Positions 45,190 to 57,491 of a DNA stretch of 64,000 bases are shown here, one piece after another. The notes beneath the pieces are model-generated. The model saw only the letters and a list, made by a program, of their open reading frames with translations, made no database searches and was not told the origin of the DNA. Positions within the stretch are counted from its first letter, which is position 1. Each line of letters opens with the position of its first letter. The stretch comes from Sipunculus nudus (Eukaryota > Annelida > Sipuncula > Golfingiida > Sipunculidae), in assembly GCA_026874595.1 (NCBI GenBank), contig CM049312.1, forward strand, positions 70,214,929 through 70,278,928, in the 5' to 3' direction. The position numbers and the translations under genes are program-made.

Positions 45190-45440
45190 TTAAATGCATC
45201 TCCTCATAAAGTTCAGATTCAGCACCCGGTTAGTGTTACTGATGAACACCACCCTGAGGAAAGAACGACGGAGAAGACACCAGATCAGCCAAGTGATGAC
45301 TATGCCCACATCACCTCCAGCACAACATGACAACCAAGAAACCCAGTGCGTGCAAACAAAACCTATTCCAGCACCTCGAAAAAGTACCAGAAAACAAACA
45401 AAGCCTGCGTTGCATAATGATTATACAATGGACTAATTAA
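45190..45440 (+). pseudogene. Possible retroelement polyprotein C-terminus
   Basis: The open frame ends PIPAPRKSTRKQTKPALH plus a short tail. It resembles the basic, Ser/Arg-rich tail PKSTRRSSRYTRKHNY at 43103-43150 behind the integrase. No domain is recognised, so it may be a second retroelement remnant or chance. Confidence 0.3.
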
Positions 45441-46869
45441 GTGATTGCAGTATCAGTTAAGGTGATAATTTTATTTCGTAGATGAATGCTTAATTCAGCT
45501 ATAATACCACAAAGAGACTTGTAGTGATTTATCTATCGTTAAATGCATCACGTTTGTTTTAATGATTTTATTGAAAATTATGACACTTAATTTTCAGACA
45601 ACAGGTCCTAAAGATACTAGTATCTTTACAAAAGGGATTGTCACAGAGTAAGACTCTATTACATGCGTGGGGAGTGTGTTTTTGTTTGCCCTGCTGGCCA
45701 GTTGTCGACCCTCTTTTCAGAATAAATTATATTGTTCAGGTTAACGAGTCTGTCGGGTTGTATGGGACACCCTTGACACTAGCTCGAGACCAATATTACT
45801 TTAAAAGGCGTTTTTTAAAGACACCACACTTTAGTCCCAATTTGGTCCCGGAATCGTACCCGGGTTTTAGGTCACGTGGTCCTATTTGTTTACGTACATG
45901 ACCTGGGGTCACAAAGCCATGAATGGTTTGGCTTGCTCTGGTTGGCTCTAGCCGTTATGGCCAGAGGCCTAAAAGAAACCTATTTTTTTATTTCTTTTAT
46001 GTATGTTTAGCATAAACTCACTAAAAATTAATAGCATCAGTCAAATATTTTAATTTCTGTTGCAAATCAAAGACATGTTGTCCATATGGTTATTTGAGAC
46101 TGTTTTAAGGGAGAATTTTAGCTTCACTGCATTCGGACCAAGCAGGATAGTGAGAAAATGAGGTATATAAGCCTAAGCTTTTCACACAGCGCTTTAATAC
46201 CCATAGGCCAACTACCTATATCTTAAGCGCTGTTTGTTATGACCTTGTATCCTGAATCTCTACACCAGAGGGGAGCACTGTATTTTGGTCCAATCAGATG
46301 AGACCCTGTGCTGGAAGACAAAACGTTTTACCAGCCAAGCGAGGAATACACGAAGCCAATGTTGTTCATTTCGTTTTGAGTGACAGCTCATCTCCACGGC
46401 GACCGTTTGAACAGGCCACAGGCTCAGAGAGAATTGCCTCTACACGTGGTTTCTGGGCGGAGCCTGATGCCTGTCGAGTGTTTGTTGACTTGCATTGGGT
46501 TGGCTGCTAGTCACATCAGCAGTTTTTTTTTTCAGCAGACAGGCCCATGTGCACCACCTGGTTTTTAAGTGCATCATAAACGGTCAGAGCAGCAGCGGGA
46601 AAATCAGTAGCATCTTCGGAAGCGCAAGATTTCCGCTGCCTCGGGAACTTATTAAAGGCCTCATTTTCATGGCCTTGTTTGACTATAGAAACATCATTTT
46701 TTTAGTAAAAAAAAAAGATTTAATATCAAAATTTATTTGGAATAATAATTTTAAAAGGCCGAAACTTTAGGTGTTTTGTAGGAAAAAATAAATACAGCGT
46801 ACGCGTGTCCTTCAATGTGTCTCTGTCATCCGACCTTTGACGTCCGTTTTTACTTCGTAACAAGGAAAT
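45441..46869. other. No gene recognised
   Basis: Several short ORFs (for example 46298-46568) have no recognisable family. An inverted-repeat context starts at about 46870. Confidence 0.3.
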
Positions 46870-47625
46870 CCGCAGGTGGCAGATCACTGTCGCGAATGGT
46901 GGCCTTGGGACACCGAGTGGCGTCAGGCGACATGCTGGCCTTGGAACACCGGATGGCCTCAGGACATCATCCCGCTGTGCACCCTTCTCGATCTGTTTTC
47001 TTCCGCCAGTATCGTTAATAGTTCCATGAAAGATCTCCGCATTAAGACTATAATATTTTGTTAGTATACTTCTTTCATTCAAGAACACCAGCATCGGTAT
47101 GATATGCTGGTCTATCATGGTGGCCTAGGGATACACTAGGTATGACGCTGTGCACAGGGGCGCTTGTCATTGAAGACTGAAAAAAAAAACAATATCCCGG
47201 AATTTTGAGCCACAAAACCTCAAGAATAAGCGATACAACCAATTGTGACATATACTGTCCCTGTTATAATAACAACAATCAAGGAGCTGAATATGTCACA
47301 ACTGGTTGTATCGCTTATTCCACGGGTTTTGTGGCTCAAAATTCCGGGATATTATTTTTTCAGTCTTCTGTGACAAGCCCTTTTTATGCTGTGTATCCTC
47401 GTAGCCTACAGCCACCACAGGATAAATTCTGTATCCCTCTGGTGGCCTGAGGACACCACATGTATAATGCTGTGTATCCTGGTGGCCTATTTGCGGAAGG
47501 AAAGAGATCGAGAAGGGTACACCGCGGGCTGGTAGCCTGGGGCCAACGGTGTCCCATGGGCACCATGTGGCCTTAGGCCAACCGGTGTCCCAAGGCCACC
47601 ATTTGCGATATATATCTGCCATCTG
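46870..47625. repeat. Large imperfect palindrome (~760 bp)
   Basis: The inner arms (47163-47256 and 47285-47382) are strongly complementary around a ~28-bp centre, sharing 'caatatcccggaattttgag' and its complement. The similarity extends outward with 'ggtggccttgggacaccg' on the left (about 46898) and its complement at about 47595. Both outer arms contain short 20-24 bp tandem units. When each arm is read outward to inward, the same Trp-rich phrase (WWPWDT) appears in one frame. Confidence 0.8.
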
Positions 47626-47999
47626 CAAGAAATCCTGTATTAACAGTTGTTACCTTAACGCGCGCACGCATGGCGCAACAGTTCGAAGGTTTCCTCTCCT
47701 CACAAACGTCTAAATCGCGTGCGTCCTTTCGTGCGGAATAGAGCTTGGAGCGAGCTGCGTTAATTAGCCACACAAAATTAATGCGGCTGGCTTGGACATC
47801 AGGACGGCTGACTTTAGTAGTCAGCCGAGTTTTGTAGCTCAACTCACCTTACAAAATGATGGCTGGCTGAAACTGACCTGAAAGCCTTTACCTTTGACAA
47901 ACTATCCGTTTTATTTAAACAACTTATCTGTATTAATTATTTGTGGCATATTGCATCCACTTTACATTTAGGCCTAATTAGTTTGTGTTTAAGTAATGG

Positions 48000-48144
48000 T
48001 TATAGCCCATTGAAATGTAATGCAAGCCGTGAGGTTTGCGAGGCTTGTATCACATGGCAGGCGAGCCGTTTAGCCATGAGCCTGTCATGTTTGACACAAG
48101 CCAAGCAAATCTCATGGCTTGCATTAAATTTCATTGGGCTATAA
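48000..48144. repeat. Foldback (MITE-like) hairpin, 145 bp
   Basis: 'ttatagcccattgaaatgta' on the left pairs with 'ttgggctataa' and the bases before it on the right. The pairing extends through 'atgcaagcc' and further, imperfectly, toward the centre. No clear target duplication was found. Confidence 0.7.
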
Positions 48145-48780
48145 CTGATTTGTCCCACATGCCCCGCCTCCTTGGTCGTAGGTCATGCGTATCATTGTTT
48201 TTTGGCTACGCACCAGTTTTGCCATATTTGGAAAGTCGCCATGCAACTTCACTTGCATGGGTCCACCTCCACACTTTTCAAGAGCCTGTGATGCCAGTAG
48301 ATTGGAACGTACAGTTAGAACAAAGGAAAATACGCCGCATGTGGGACAAATATCCAGTATAGTTATATCCTTGTGGGCTCATAACACTTGCATATTTAAA
48401 TACTAGTAATCACAACATCGTTTCCTTTCAGCGACAAGCAACAAATAAAAAAAAATCAAAACCTGAACATTTTTACAAATGTTTTTAGAAAAAAATTGCG
48501 CCATTTCGTGCGCCAGAAATATCAAACCTGTAAGAGTTTTATAGAACAACAAAGCAGGGAGGTCCTCACTTCATGGAAACAAATGTAATTGCCATATATG
48601 ATTGACACAGCATTCAGCCTAAAATGCGACTGTAAGGAGGATGCCAGAAAATATAAAAAAAGGTGCCAATCGAAGCTGAGACATTCCCTGGCTATTAACG
48701 TTTACCATATAAAGAAAACGCTCAAAGCTACACTTCTCAAATTACAAAGGATTGTCTTGTTCTTCTTCTGCATTAGTCTG
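48145..48780. other. No gene recognised
   Basis: Short overlapping ORFs on the plus strand at 48036-48406 have no recognised family. The rest is AT-rich. Confidence 0.3.
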
Positions 48781-48783
48781 TAC

Positions 48784-48848
48784 ACTGTTAAAAATTGCCG
48801 TAAAATAACGGCGCATAAGACTGTAAATTTACGGCGCTTTGCAATGTA
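48784..48848. mobile_element. Fragment of the acactgttaaaaattgc palindromic element
   Basis: 'acactgttaaaaattgccg' and the following taaaataacgg unit are the reverse complement of the right end of the element at 54885-55251. Confidence 0.55.
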
Positions 48849-48982
48849 GACGCTCCTGTGTCTTGAATAACGCGCAAATGCAACGTAAATATGTCGAGCG
48901 TCTGTGAAAATTGTGTGACACGTGTGTAAAGCAGACGGTACAGATGAAATAAACCGCGTCATGTGATCAGCGGGGCCACTCA

Positions 48983-49087
48983 TGACGTCAACATCCTGGA
49001 TCTTTTGACTCCACGGCGCGAAGAGAAGCCATTTTTGTCCGTCTGCTGGCTGCTGAAAGTCACAGAAGTTACCCAGCATCTTCATTG
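48983..49087 (+). promoter_or_regulatory. Candidate promoter and first non-coding exon with a CRE
   Basis: A perfect TGACGTCA cAMP-response element lies at 48983-48990 in CpG-richer sequence. It is followed by a 'gaagccattttt' block that resembles a YY1 site. A splice donor ATTG|GTAAAA at 49087/49088 would end a first exon. The next coding exon on this strand begins at 50305. The link is inference. Confidence 0.4.
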
Positions 49088-49235
49088 GTAAAATGTTTTT
49101 CTTTAATATGTAGGCATAAATCTGTTTACTGTGTTACTTGTTATTTTGATACTGTACGTGTAATAGTTTACGTTGGTAATTGTATAGTGGTACGAGGCCA
49201 GTCTGGTTCATGTGTTGCTTCAGGTTTTTTTTTGG

Positions 49236-49327
49236 GGGGGGGGGGGGGGGAGGGAGGGGGAGACTCACTTGCAGGGGTAGAAGAGTGATTGAGTTGGAAA
49301 TCCACACAATCTTTGACACATACATGC

Positions 49328-49360
<33 letters not shown>

Positions 49361-49385
49361 AATATTATATATATATACACCTTTT
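49236..49385. repeat. Poly-G tract and (TA)n/(CA)n microsatellite
   Basis: About 14 G are followed by G-rich sequence, then TA and CA dinucleotide runs at 49328-49380. ORFs on both strands here are artefacts of these tracts. Confidence 0.85.
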
Positions 49386-49639
49386 ATAATGTGAAACATT
49401 TGTGTGATGTTTATAATTTATATTATTTAACTGAGGTTTTTAGAAAAATAAGGTATTATGTTTGCAATATCTGTCAACTCTAAACCATGTTTAGATTATT
49501 AGATAACCATATAACTCAGTCAACTCAGAAATAGAAATAATAAGAAAGTTTTCTTATTATTAATATATTACATGTCCAATATATAAAATTAATTGTTACT
49601 TGCTCAATGTCAGCGTGGAGGATGATTATATTGACCAAT

Positions 49640-51140
49640 CCCCCCTTGTTAAAAAATGGGGGGGGGGGGGGGAGAGGATATATAACCCCCATTCCCTTCA
49701 TTGATGCCAATGTTTATCATTGATGATTAAGCCTTTATTAGTTTCAGGGAATTGCCAATTAGGAAAAAGGAAGCGACCCCCCCCCCCCCCTTAAAAAGAC
49801 ACACCTGGCCATGTCTGGATGTATATCATGCATGAATAGTATAATTATTCATGTCACATATTAAATATATATATCCCTTTAAGGTGAAATATCGGTAAAG
49901 GCACCACTGAAAACAGTTTTGAATTATTTATTTACTAGATTTTAAATGAGGCCTTGAATAAGGTTTTCCCGCTTACATGTCAACCAGAGAAATTAAGGTA
50001 TCAAAGTACCTTTATTTTTTTTTAAATCTTTTTAACAGATGCTTTAACAGAGTTAACACAGACCAAACAAATAATTAACAGCTTTGTTCATACAATATCC
50101 TAGAGCCTAACCCCCCCCCCCCCCCACCCCCATCACATCACACTATGTTTGAAATTACATAACATGTTTTAGAAAAAAAATAACATGCTAGCCAAAGTGC
50201 TAACCTTTTAGCCAGTCATTTTGAGATATATATATATATATAGAGAGAGAGAGACTGAAAATTAAGGCTGCTAAGGCACAGCCAAATACTGTTTATGTTT
50301 TCAGAAAATGGGCAAGCATTTCCATCAGTGTGGCAAATTCAAAGAAGATTTAGATACCATCAATGCAACCTTCCCATTTCTTAAGAATAAGAATTATGTA
50401 AGTTTAAATATCACATAATAATATACTGCCTTTTTAGCTCAGCTGACTGTTAGTCATTTGAGCTACAGGGAAGACACCACCTCTGTCTGTGTCGTTCACT
50501 GATACCAGTACTAAAGTTGTTATTGAACTTTTGTTGGAAAACATATCTCATTGATCCCCCCCCCCCCTTAAAAAAAAAAATTGTTCTAGCAAGGCCTAGT
50601 GAGACCATCTCTAATGTCCAGTGGCGTCAGTTTTTCTTCCAGGGTGGGGGGATGACTTTGTGTATATATATATATATATACACACACACACAATATATTA
50701 CTTTTTCAGCATCTCTGAATGACATATTCAAATATATATATATATTTATATATATTTATATATACAATTATTATATATATATTTATTGATATATACTTAT
50801 ATATATATACTATATTATATTTCAAATAATTATAATATTATAATAAAAAACAAGTTATTTTGTGAATTCTGAGCAAGGTTTAGATATAACATTTTTTGTA
50901 TATGGATTCAAAGTTTTTAATTCTGTTTATTAATATGTTTCATCTGTAATAATATAATATTATTCTCTGAAAGTGGGGGGGGGGGGGGGGATGATTACAT
51001 TAGCTATCCCCCCCTTGCCAAAAAGTAGGGGGTATATATACCCCCCCATCTCCCCCCCCCCCTATATTGACGCCCCTGCTAATGTCCAGGTTTGCTCAAC
51101 TGGAAATTTGCCAGAGACCCCCCCCCCCCCCCCCCCCAAC
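49640..51140. repeat. Cluster of poly-G/poly-C tracts and TA microsatellites
   Basis: Long homopolymers lie at about 49658-49672 (G), 49778-49791 (C), 50111-50127 (C), 50547-50558 (C), 50975-50990 (G), 51049-51062 (C) and 51119-51137 (C), several of them next to 'ttaaaaa' sequence. TA and CA runs lie at 50226-50253 and 50659-50692. The exon at 50305-50397 is embedded among them. Confidence 0.8.
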
Positions 51141-52717
51141 TCTGCTGTACAGGGGTACAATTTCCATTCATAATGTGGATGGGATGGGTTTTTTTGACAC
51201 CCCCTCACTCACATATAGGCCCTATATAGGTGTGTGGGGTATACCACATCTCATCCATCTCATCCATCAGTATGCATGATTTTATCAGACTGAGCGCATT
51301 TATACTTGTACTAAGACTCAAAATTGGTAGTACTTGCTTTATACATGTACTTGTCACACCTTATAAAATAATAACTTTTCAAATAATAGTCAAGTATATC
51401 ATCAGGGAACCCAGAAGGATTACACAGGTTTGCATTATGCTTGTAGCCCTTGTTATATTATAATAGCTAATTTATGTAAATGCAATTACAAATGTTACAT
51501 CATTTTGTAATATAAAGGCTGTACTGCATATATATTGCTCCCTTTTTATAAATCCCCATACACATATGATGCTGTTTTTGCACCTTCCAGTTTATACACT
51601 GAGTAAAATATTTGTTGATCCAATATTTACCATTTTTATATGCAATGTAGCACTTTTGTTTATTAATTTATATACATGAACTTACTTTGTAAATAATATG
51701 CCTGGTGCTGAGACTGTCTCTCGTTGGTTACAGGTTTATCAGTTCTGTTTTTTATGTACTCCTAGAATTTGTTCTACGTGTGGAGGGGTTCAGAGAGTTA
51801 TACATGGATCAATGATTAGAGGAAAGATGGAGAAAATGTTCCACGCCTTACCAAACTTAGAACTGTGAACAAAGTACAGATGCAAGATGTGCAAGGTGCA
51901 CAACTACACTGGCAAGCAGTAAATTCCTAGCAGAGAACATTGTAGAAAATGTACACCAAGGTAGTTTGACTTTGATCATATTTTCTTTTGTAAACACCAT
52001 GACAATTTGCTTAAGCTGATGAGTTTAATAATCTGTGAATTAAGTATCTAACATATTGAACATTAGCAGTGATGATGACCTAAATTCCCCAGCCTGTTTC
52101 TCATTCTCGCGATTCATATATATTCTAATAAACTTTTTAGCTGGCTGTATGATGGTGCTGACCTGACCATCTCTAACCTTACAGTGTCATTTGTCAAACC
52201 TGCTAATTATTGGCTATTTTTTAATTTTATGCAGTTTGGAACATGTTTACCCCCTATAAAACACTGCAGATATTCTGGTTATCAAATATTCATAATATTT
52301 ACTATTTACAGTTACAATAAATAAATCCAGGTCCATAGCCTTACTACTGTTAATTACTTCATATTTACACATAGACTTTCATTTATGCCTTTAAAACATA
52401 TTGTCAGGTCTATTATCTGTATTAATCGTTCTGGAAAAGGACATTTCATAATTAAATCATTAAATCATGTATTTTTTTCATAAACTTTCATAAACGATCA
52501 GGTATGCACATTAAAAAGAAGCCTCTTTATCCCAATGAAATATTCAACTCTCTCATAGATTTTAGAAAGATGGGCACTTAACAGGAAACAGTATAAATGT
52601 TATCCTTATGCAGTGAATAAGTTTTAACAAGTGTTGTTTTGACCTTTCAGTGTGATGAACATGCTAGGCATAATTTACTCTGTCAATATTTAGGAATCTA
52701 TACTACAGATTTTATGT

Positions 52718-52759
<42 letters not shown>

Positions 52760-53428
52760 TTCACCTGCATTGTCTGTGAATTTGCAGAAGCAAAGCTCCT
52801 ATTTGCCTACAGGATACTGCCTTCACTGTTTGGAAAATGCAAGGTTAATAGGGGATTGTAGATGGAGGAGAGGTAATTCTTTCAAAACTATTATGTTTGT
52901 GTGATTATATTCAGCAAGTATTAAATATAGTTTAATCTTTTTTTTTAAAGTAAATACATACTTATATTAAGAAAAATGTTGTAATTGTTAATTTTTTTTG
53001 GAGATAGAACAAAATCTTGGCCAGTTAATGTCTGTAGTGTAAATGTAAAGATATATTTGATATAATAATGTATAATTATTTTCAGTTCTAAAGGTTCCCA
53101 TTGACCATAAGAAAACTTTTCAGACTTTGAAAAAAAAATCTAAAATAAATATAAAAAGTAAACGGATAATTGCACTGAACTATATTCTTGTATATTTCTC
53201 TCATGTTTCTTAGAATCTTTCTTTTCTGTTTATTATTTTGTATGCAGAAAGTGAAATCTGCAACACCTGTGATTGTTCAAGAAGGGGACTGTTACATCAC
53301 TGTAACATATGGTGGATGGCCAGAAACTGTCAACCCATGCAAGTTATTTCCACTTCCACTGGAGGCTTGCTATGCGTCATTTTGGATGTTTACCCTGGAG
53401 TATCCTAAGGGACTATAAAAACCTACAG
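50305..53428 (+). pseudogene. Decayed multi-exon Cys-rich gene, unrecognised
   Basis: Four plus-strand exon-like blocks have splice sites. 50305-50397 (MGKHFHQCGKFKEDLDTINA..., donor gtaagt). 51734-51960 (VYQFCFLCTPRICSTCGG..., then YRCKMCK and EHCRKCTP, with TGA and TAA in frame, donor gtagtt). 52788-52872 (YLPTGYCLHCLENARLIGDC, donor gtaatt). 53248-53428 (VIVQEGDCYITVTYGGWPE..., ACYASFWMFTLEYPK, with a TAA before the donor). Paired cysteines suggest zinc binding. Phases from block 2 to 3 do not agree. Introns are kept, so this is a decayed gene rather than a retrocopy. I do not recognise the family; a multicopy or transposon-derived gene is possible. Confidence 0.5.
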
Positions 53429-53808
53429 GTTTCTTGATTTTGTGGTCATTACATGCACCTCTAACTGTCCTCCCACTGTCAATAGAGCTGGTTGGTCAGA
53501 TTTAATGTTTTAATGCTACATTTTCCTCTATAATATATTCAACAATATAGGAAATATCTGTTAATGACTATTTCACTTTTAATATTTCTGTGTTTAAGTA
53601 CCTTAATTAAATTAGGTAATTATCTTATTATTTTTCTGGAAAAAGTTCACATTTGCACCCTTGTTACAATGTAGGTATTTTCTTCAACTCCCTCCAGTTC
53701 GAATTTAATTGATGAAAAATTTTATTTATTTACCAAGGACCTATTTTTTGGAATTCATTATCGGAAGCTTCTCACAAAATATATGCCTTTACTGTAGAAA
53801 GATTCGGT

Positions 53809-54556
53809 GACATATAAGTTAAATCCATTTTAATTGTTTGACTTGTGTTCTGACCATCTTTTACTTTAAAGATACCATTAATTTACAACACTATAAACTT
53901 ATTGATGCACTTTTTTCTATTGTTCAAAGATGCATTATATATAGATTTGGGCCCCATTGTTAACATGATCAGCAACTTTAATGAAATAACACACAGCATT
54001 CATAAACGTAATCATAATAATATTGCACTTATTAACAAATTTGATATGTTTAGTTGGAGACGATTTAACTGCCATGCAGTGTGGTCAAAATGTTTAAATA
54101 TGCTTGCTTCCTAATGATGCCTTTTGGAAGATCAGTATAATCTGAATAATTATATACATTAAGTACACGTGTTGACATATAAGACATATAAGTTAAATCC
54201 ATTTTAATTGTTTGACTTGTGTTCTGACCATCTTTTACTTTAAAGATACCATTAATTTACAACACTATAAACTTATTGATGCACTTTTTTCTATTGTTCA
54301 AAGATGCATTATATATAGATTTGGGCCCCATTGTTAACATGATCAGCAACTTTAATGAAATAACACACAGCATTCATAAACGTAATCATAATAATATTGC
54401 ACTTATTAACAAATTTGATATGTTGATATGTTTAGTTGGAGACGATTTAACTGCCATGCAGTGTGGTCAAAATGTTTAAATATGCTTGCTTCCTAATGAT
54501 GCCTTTTGGAAGATCAGTATAATCTGAATAATTATATACATTAAGTACACGTGTTG
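53809..54556 (+). repeat. Recent ~370-bp tandem duplication
   Basis: Copies at 53809-54174 and 54183-54556 are virtually identical. The second has an extra 8 bp (an extra gatatgtt within the repeated gatatgttgatatgtt), which itself is a small slippage. An open frame beginning MHFFLLFKDALYIDLGP is carried in both copies but shifts frame after the 8-bp difference. An AATAAA at about 54588 follows the second copy. Confidence 0.95.
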
Positions 54557-54884
54557 TACATGTTGATGATCTGTTGAACATTTCATCCAATAAAGAAGTG
54601 GTGTGATATTATGTGTGAGCATGCATTTTTAATGCCATTTCCCAAATTATCCAAGATGCATTTCCCTCTGTAGATATCCTGATCTGATTTTCGGGACACT
54701 TGACTGTCAAATAGAAAGTTACAACTCTATCATCATAAGGAGGTCTGACTTCGTTAGTAATATTTTACTGGTAAAATCTAAAAAACAAGTTATGAGAAAC
54801 CTGAAGTACACAGATACAAATAAAGGGTTCGTCCGGAGTGGCAAGACAGTAGCTTTTTGAGAAAGGGTATGGAAACCTGTAACA

Positions 54885-55251
54885 GTGTATAGATCCAAGT
54901 GCAAAGCATTGTTATTTTTCATAAAATAACAATGTTTTGTTATTTTACATATCAAAGCACCGTGAAATAACGGTGCAATGCCAAGATTCCAGTTTAAATC
55001 ACGGTCGATTCACGTCTCTTAGCACTGTAAAATAACGGCATATTGTCCCGTAAAATAACAGATGCCCGTTATTTCCCATGGCTTAGCACCGTTTATTTAC
55101 GTCCCAAAGCGCTGTAAAATTACGGTGCAATGCGACGTTATTTAACGCACTGCGTTATTTCTTTGCACGTAAAATAACGGTGCATTGCACTGTCAACTTT
55201 GCTGCCAGTGCAAAGCACCGTTATTTTACGTGCAATTTTTAACAGTGTATA
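54885..55251. mobile_element. Palindrome-rich MITE with repeated ACGG/TAAAATAACGG units
   Basis: Variants of 'gtaaaataacggtgc' and its complement 'gcaccgttattttac' alternate at least six times across 370 bp. Both ends carry 'aacagtgtat' in the same orientation (54881 and 55242), possibly a duplicated end. A partial copy lies at 48784-48848. Confidence 0.65.
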
Positions 55252-56048
55252 TGTTTCGAGAATTAGTTAAAGATTGATTTTTTTGGTATAAATTATTTTC
55301 TCAAGCTAAACTAATCTGCACAACATCGGCTCGCTTCGGCTGAATGAAATTTCGGCGGCGCAAGCTTTTGATAATTAAACTCGGCTCGCCTTGGCTAGAT
55401 TTTTTTTTCGCCTGGCGGCGACCCAAAATGGAGGCGGCGGCGCCGGGCCCTAGTTAGGACGATGTATTTATCAATATATATCTTGCAAAAATCAACTTAA
55501 ATATATATGTATGTTTTATCAGAATCTCATGGTCAAGGTCATGATGTCAGTATTTCAGCTACAACCGAAATGGTTTGGCGGACAACGAGATGTGCATGAG
55601 TTCGAATGGATCCTGTACTTTAACAAAAAACTTAGAGATTGTTACCCGTGAAGCATTAATATAGTTTAATCTGTCATCTGCGATTTTGTTTTTAAAGTTT
55701 TCTTCCTCCAGTCAGTTCAGTCCCGTTCCCGCAGTTCTCTTAGTGCCTATGTGAATAATATACATAGATGGAATATACAACATTTCTGAGGCTGGGAAAC
55801 CCATGTCAAACATTTAATTGCATATATTATATAATTGTTATATCCAGCATCAAAAGTCAGAAATCTATAAAATGATTCAATAATTCTCTGACTCTTGATG
55901 CTACACATAACAATTTATGAAATTAAACGTTACTTTAAGAAATTGTCTCATATATACATAAATCTACACTAAAATAAATGATAAAATTTGAAGAAAAGGT
56001 TTACACACTTCCGTGTGGATGGTGCACATAATTATAATTTTCACAAAT
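55252..56048. other. No gene recognised
   Basis: A GC-richer, Gly/Ala-codon-like patch (cggcggcgc) lies at 55320-55450. The remainder is AT-rich, with no supported feature. Confidence 0.3.
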
Positions 56049-56491
56049 GGGAGTGGGCATAATCACCTATCTGACGGTCATAAACTAAATCCGTTGGAGC
56101 TTTTATAATGATGGGTTAGAAAACGGGGATATCACCGCAAACCGGCTACTTGTTTTGTTTATACCACATGTTTGTGATCCGCGAGGGACCGCCAAAATAA
56201 TCAAAACAAATTCAACATCTGGTGGCAAGTCAGATAAGCCAGGGCTTTGCAAAGGGCGTTTTGCAACAAGTGACCTTTCTAACTCCACAAATATGTAACA
56301 TGGTTACACGTTTTCTAGTTTATCACCATTGCTGTGTTTACAAACATGATGTTGACAAACAAGTTCATACCTCGTTCACGGAGGCCTTATAAGAACCGTT
56401 TATAACCAGAATTACCCTTATCCTTAATATATACACAGAGGAAGCCAGAAATCACAAAATTCTTTTTCAATATTTAGTAGGATGGGCACCT
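56049..56491. mobile_element. MITE, second copy of the AGGTGATTGGGC family
   Basis: It matches 60380-60843 along its length: 'ataatcaaaacaaattcaac', 'ttgcaacaagtgacctttct' and 'gaggaagccagaaatca' in the same order. The right end 'gatgggcacct' is followed by TTAA, and the left end is diverged. It is non-coding. Confidence 0.75.
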
Positions 56492-56495
56492 TTAA

Positions 56496-57483
56496 TAATG
56501 TACCAATTCAATACATTTTCCTGATATTCATTATTTGGAGTGGGGAAAGTCAATGTGAAGATCATTGTCTGTTAATTGGAATAGAATATCAGTAGTCTGA
56601 AAATTAAATTTCAGAATAACAAAATTAAACACAAACGTGATACAACACTTTATTGGGGCAAAAAAAATTCAATTAATAGGCAAAATTGTTATGTATATCC
56701 CATAAATATCACTGCTGGTTTAGTTTTTAATTCTTTTTGTACCATCGAAATATGTCAAATTAAAAGTAAGATGATAAATAAAATCTGCTTTCAAGTCAAG
56801 GTGAACAGAGACTGGAATAAAAAAAATATGAATGTGATCTATTTTTTTTTCTTACGTAAAAAACTACAAATATTATGTATTGAATCAGTAATAATGGCAT
56901 GTGATAATTTAAATATTTTTCTATGTCAAAATATTATTATTACATCTTTATTTACCATGTACAACAGAACAGAATGCGACAATAGAATACGACAACAAAT
57001 GAAACTAAAATAGAATGTAAACTTAGGATTAATTTGAATTTTCAGTCAGAACATGCATATGGATTTTTGTTATATCGAAATCTTTAATATATCTTTCATT
57101 ATGAAGGTATAATAATATACAAGATTTTAGTTGCTTTCGGAAACATTCATGTTAATTTTTACCCCGTCCGCATCAATGCTGCACGCCTTTTAGCACGTTT
57201 GCAAGCACGTTAGTAAACAGTGGAAATCTGCGTGCACGTGCGCCTGTACGCATACGTGCACGCGTATTAGTAACAGCCAAGATTGGTGAACACGGAGACA
57301 CTGGACTTATAGAAACGTTATTTTCAACCATTAATCAAGTGTAGGTCTTTTTAACAGGTACGCAATGCAATATAATAAATATGCTGACAATTTATAATTC
57401 TATATATAATGATATATTTGCTTCAGATAGATTTTTGTGCAGGATACACACAATCACAGTTATAAATCTGACGAACTGTTTAC
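56496..57483. other. AT-rich DNA, no gene recognised
   Basis: No exon or transposon end is supported. A GT/CG-rich patch with 'gcacgtgcgcctgtacgcat' lies near 57230-57260. Confidence 0.3.
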
Positions 57484-57491
57484 ACTGAGCC

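Noticed and set aside
46726-47118. 130-residue minus-strand ORF
   Set aside because: It overlaps the large palindrome and its 20-24-bp tandem units. Arg/Pro-rich content follows from the repeat, with no recognised domain.
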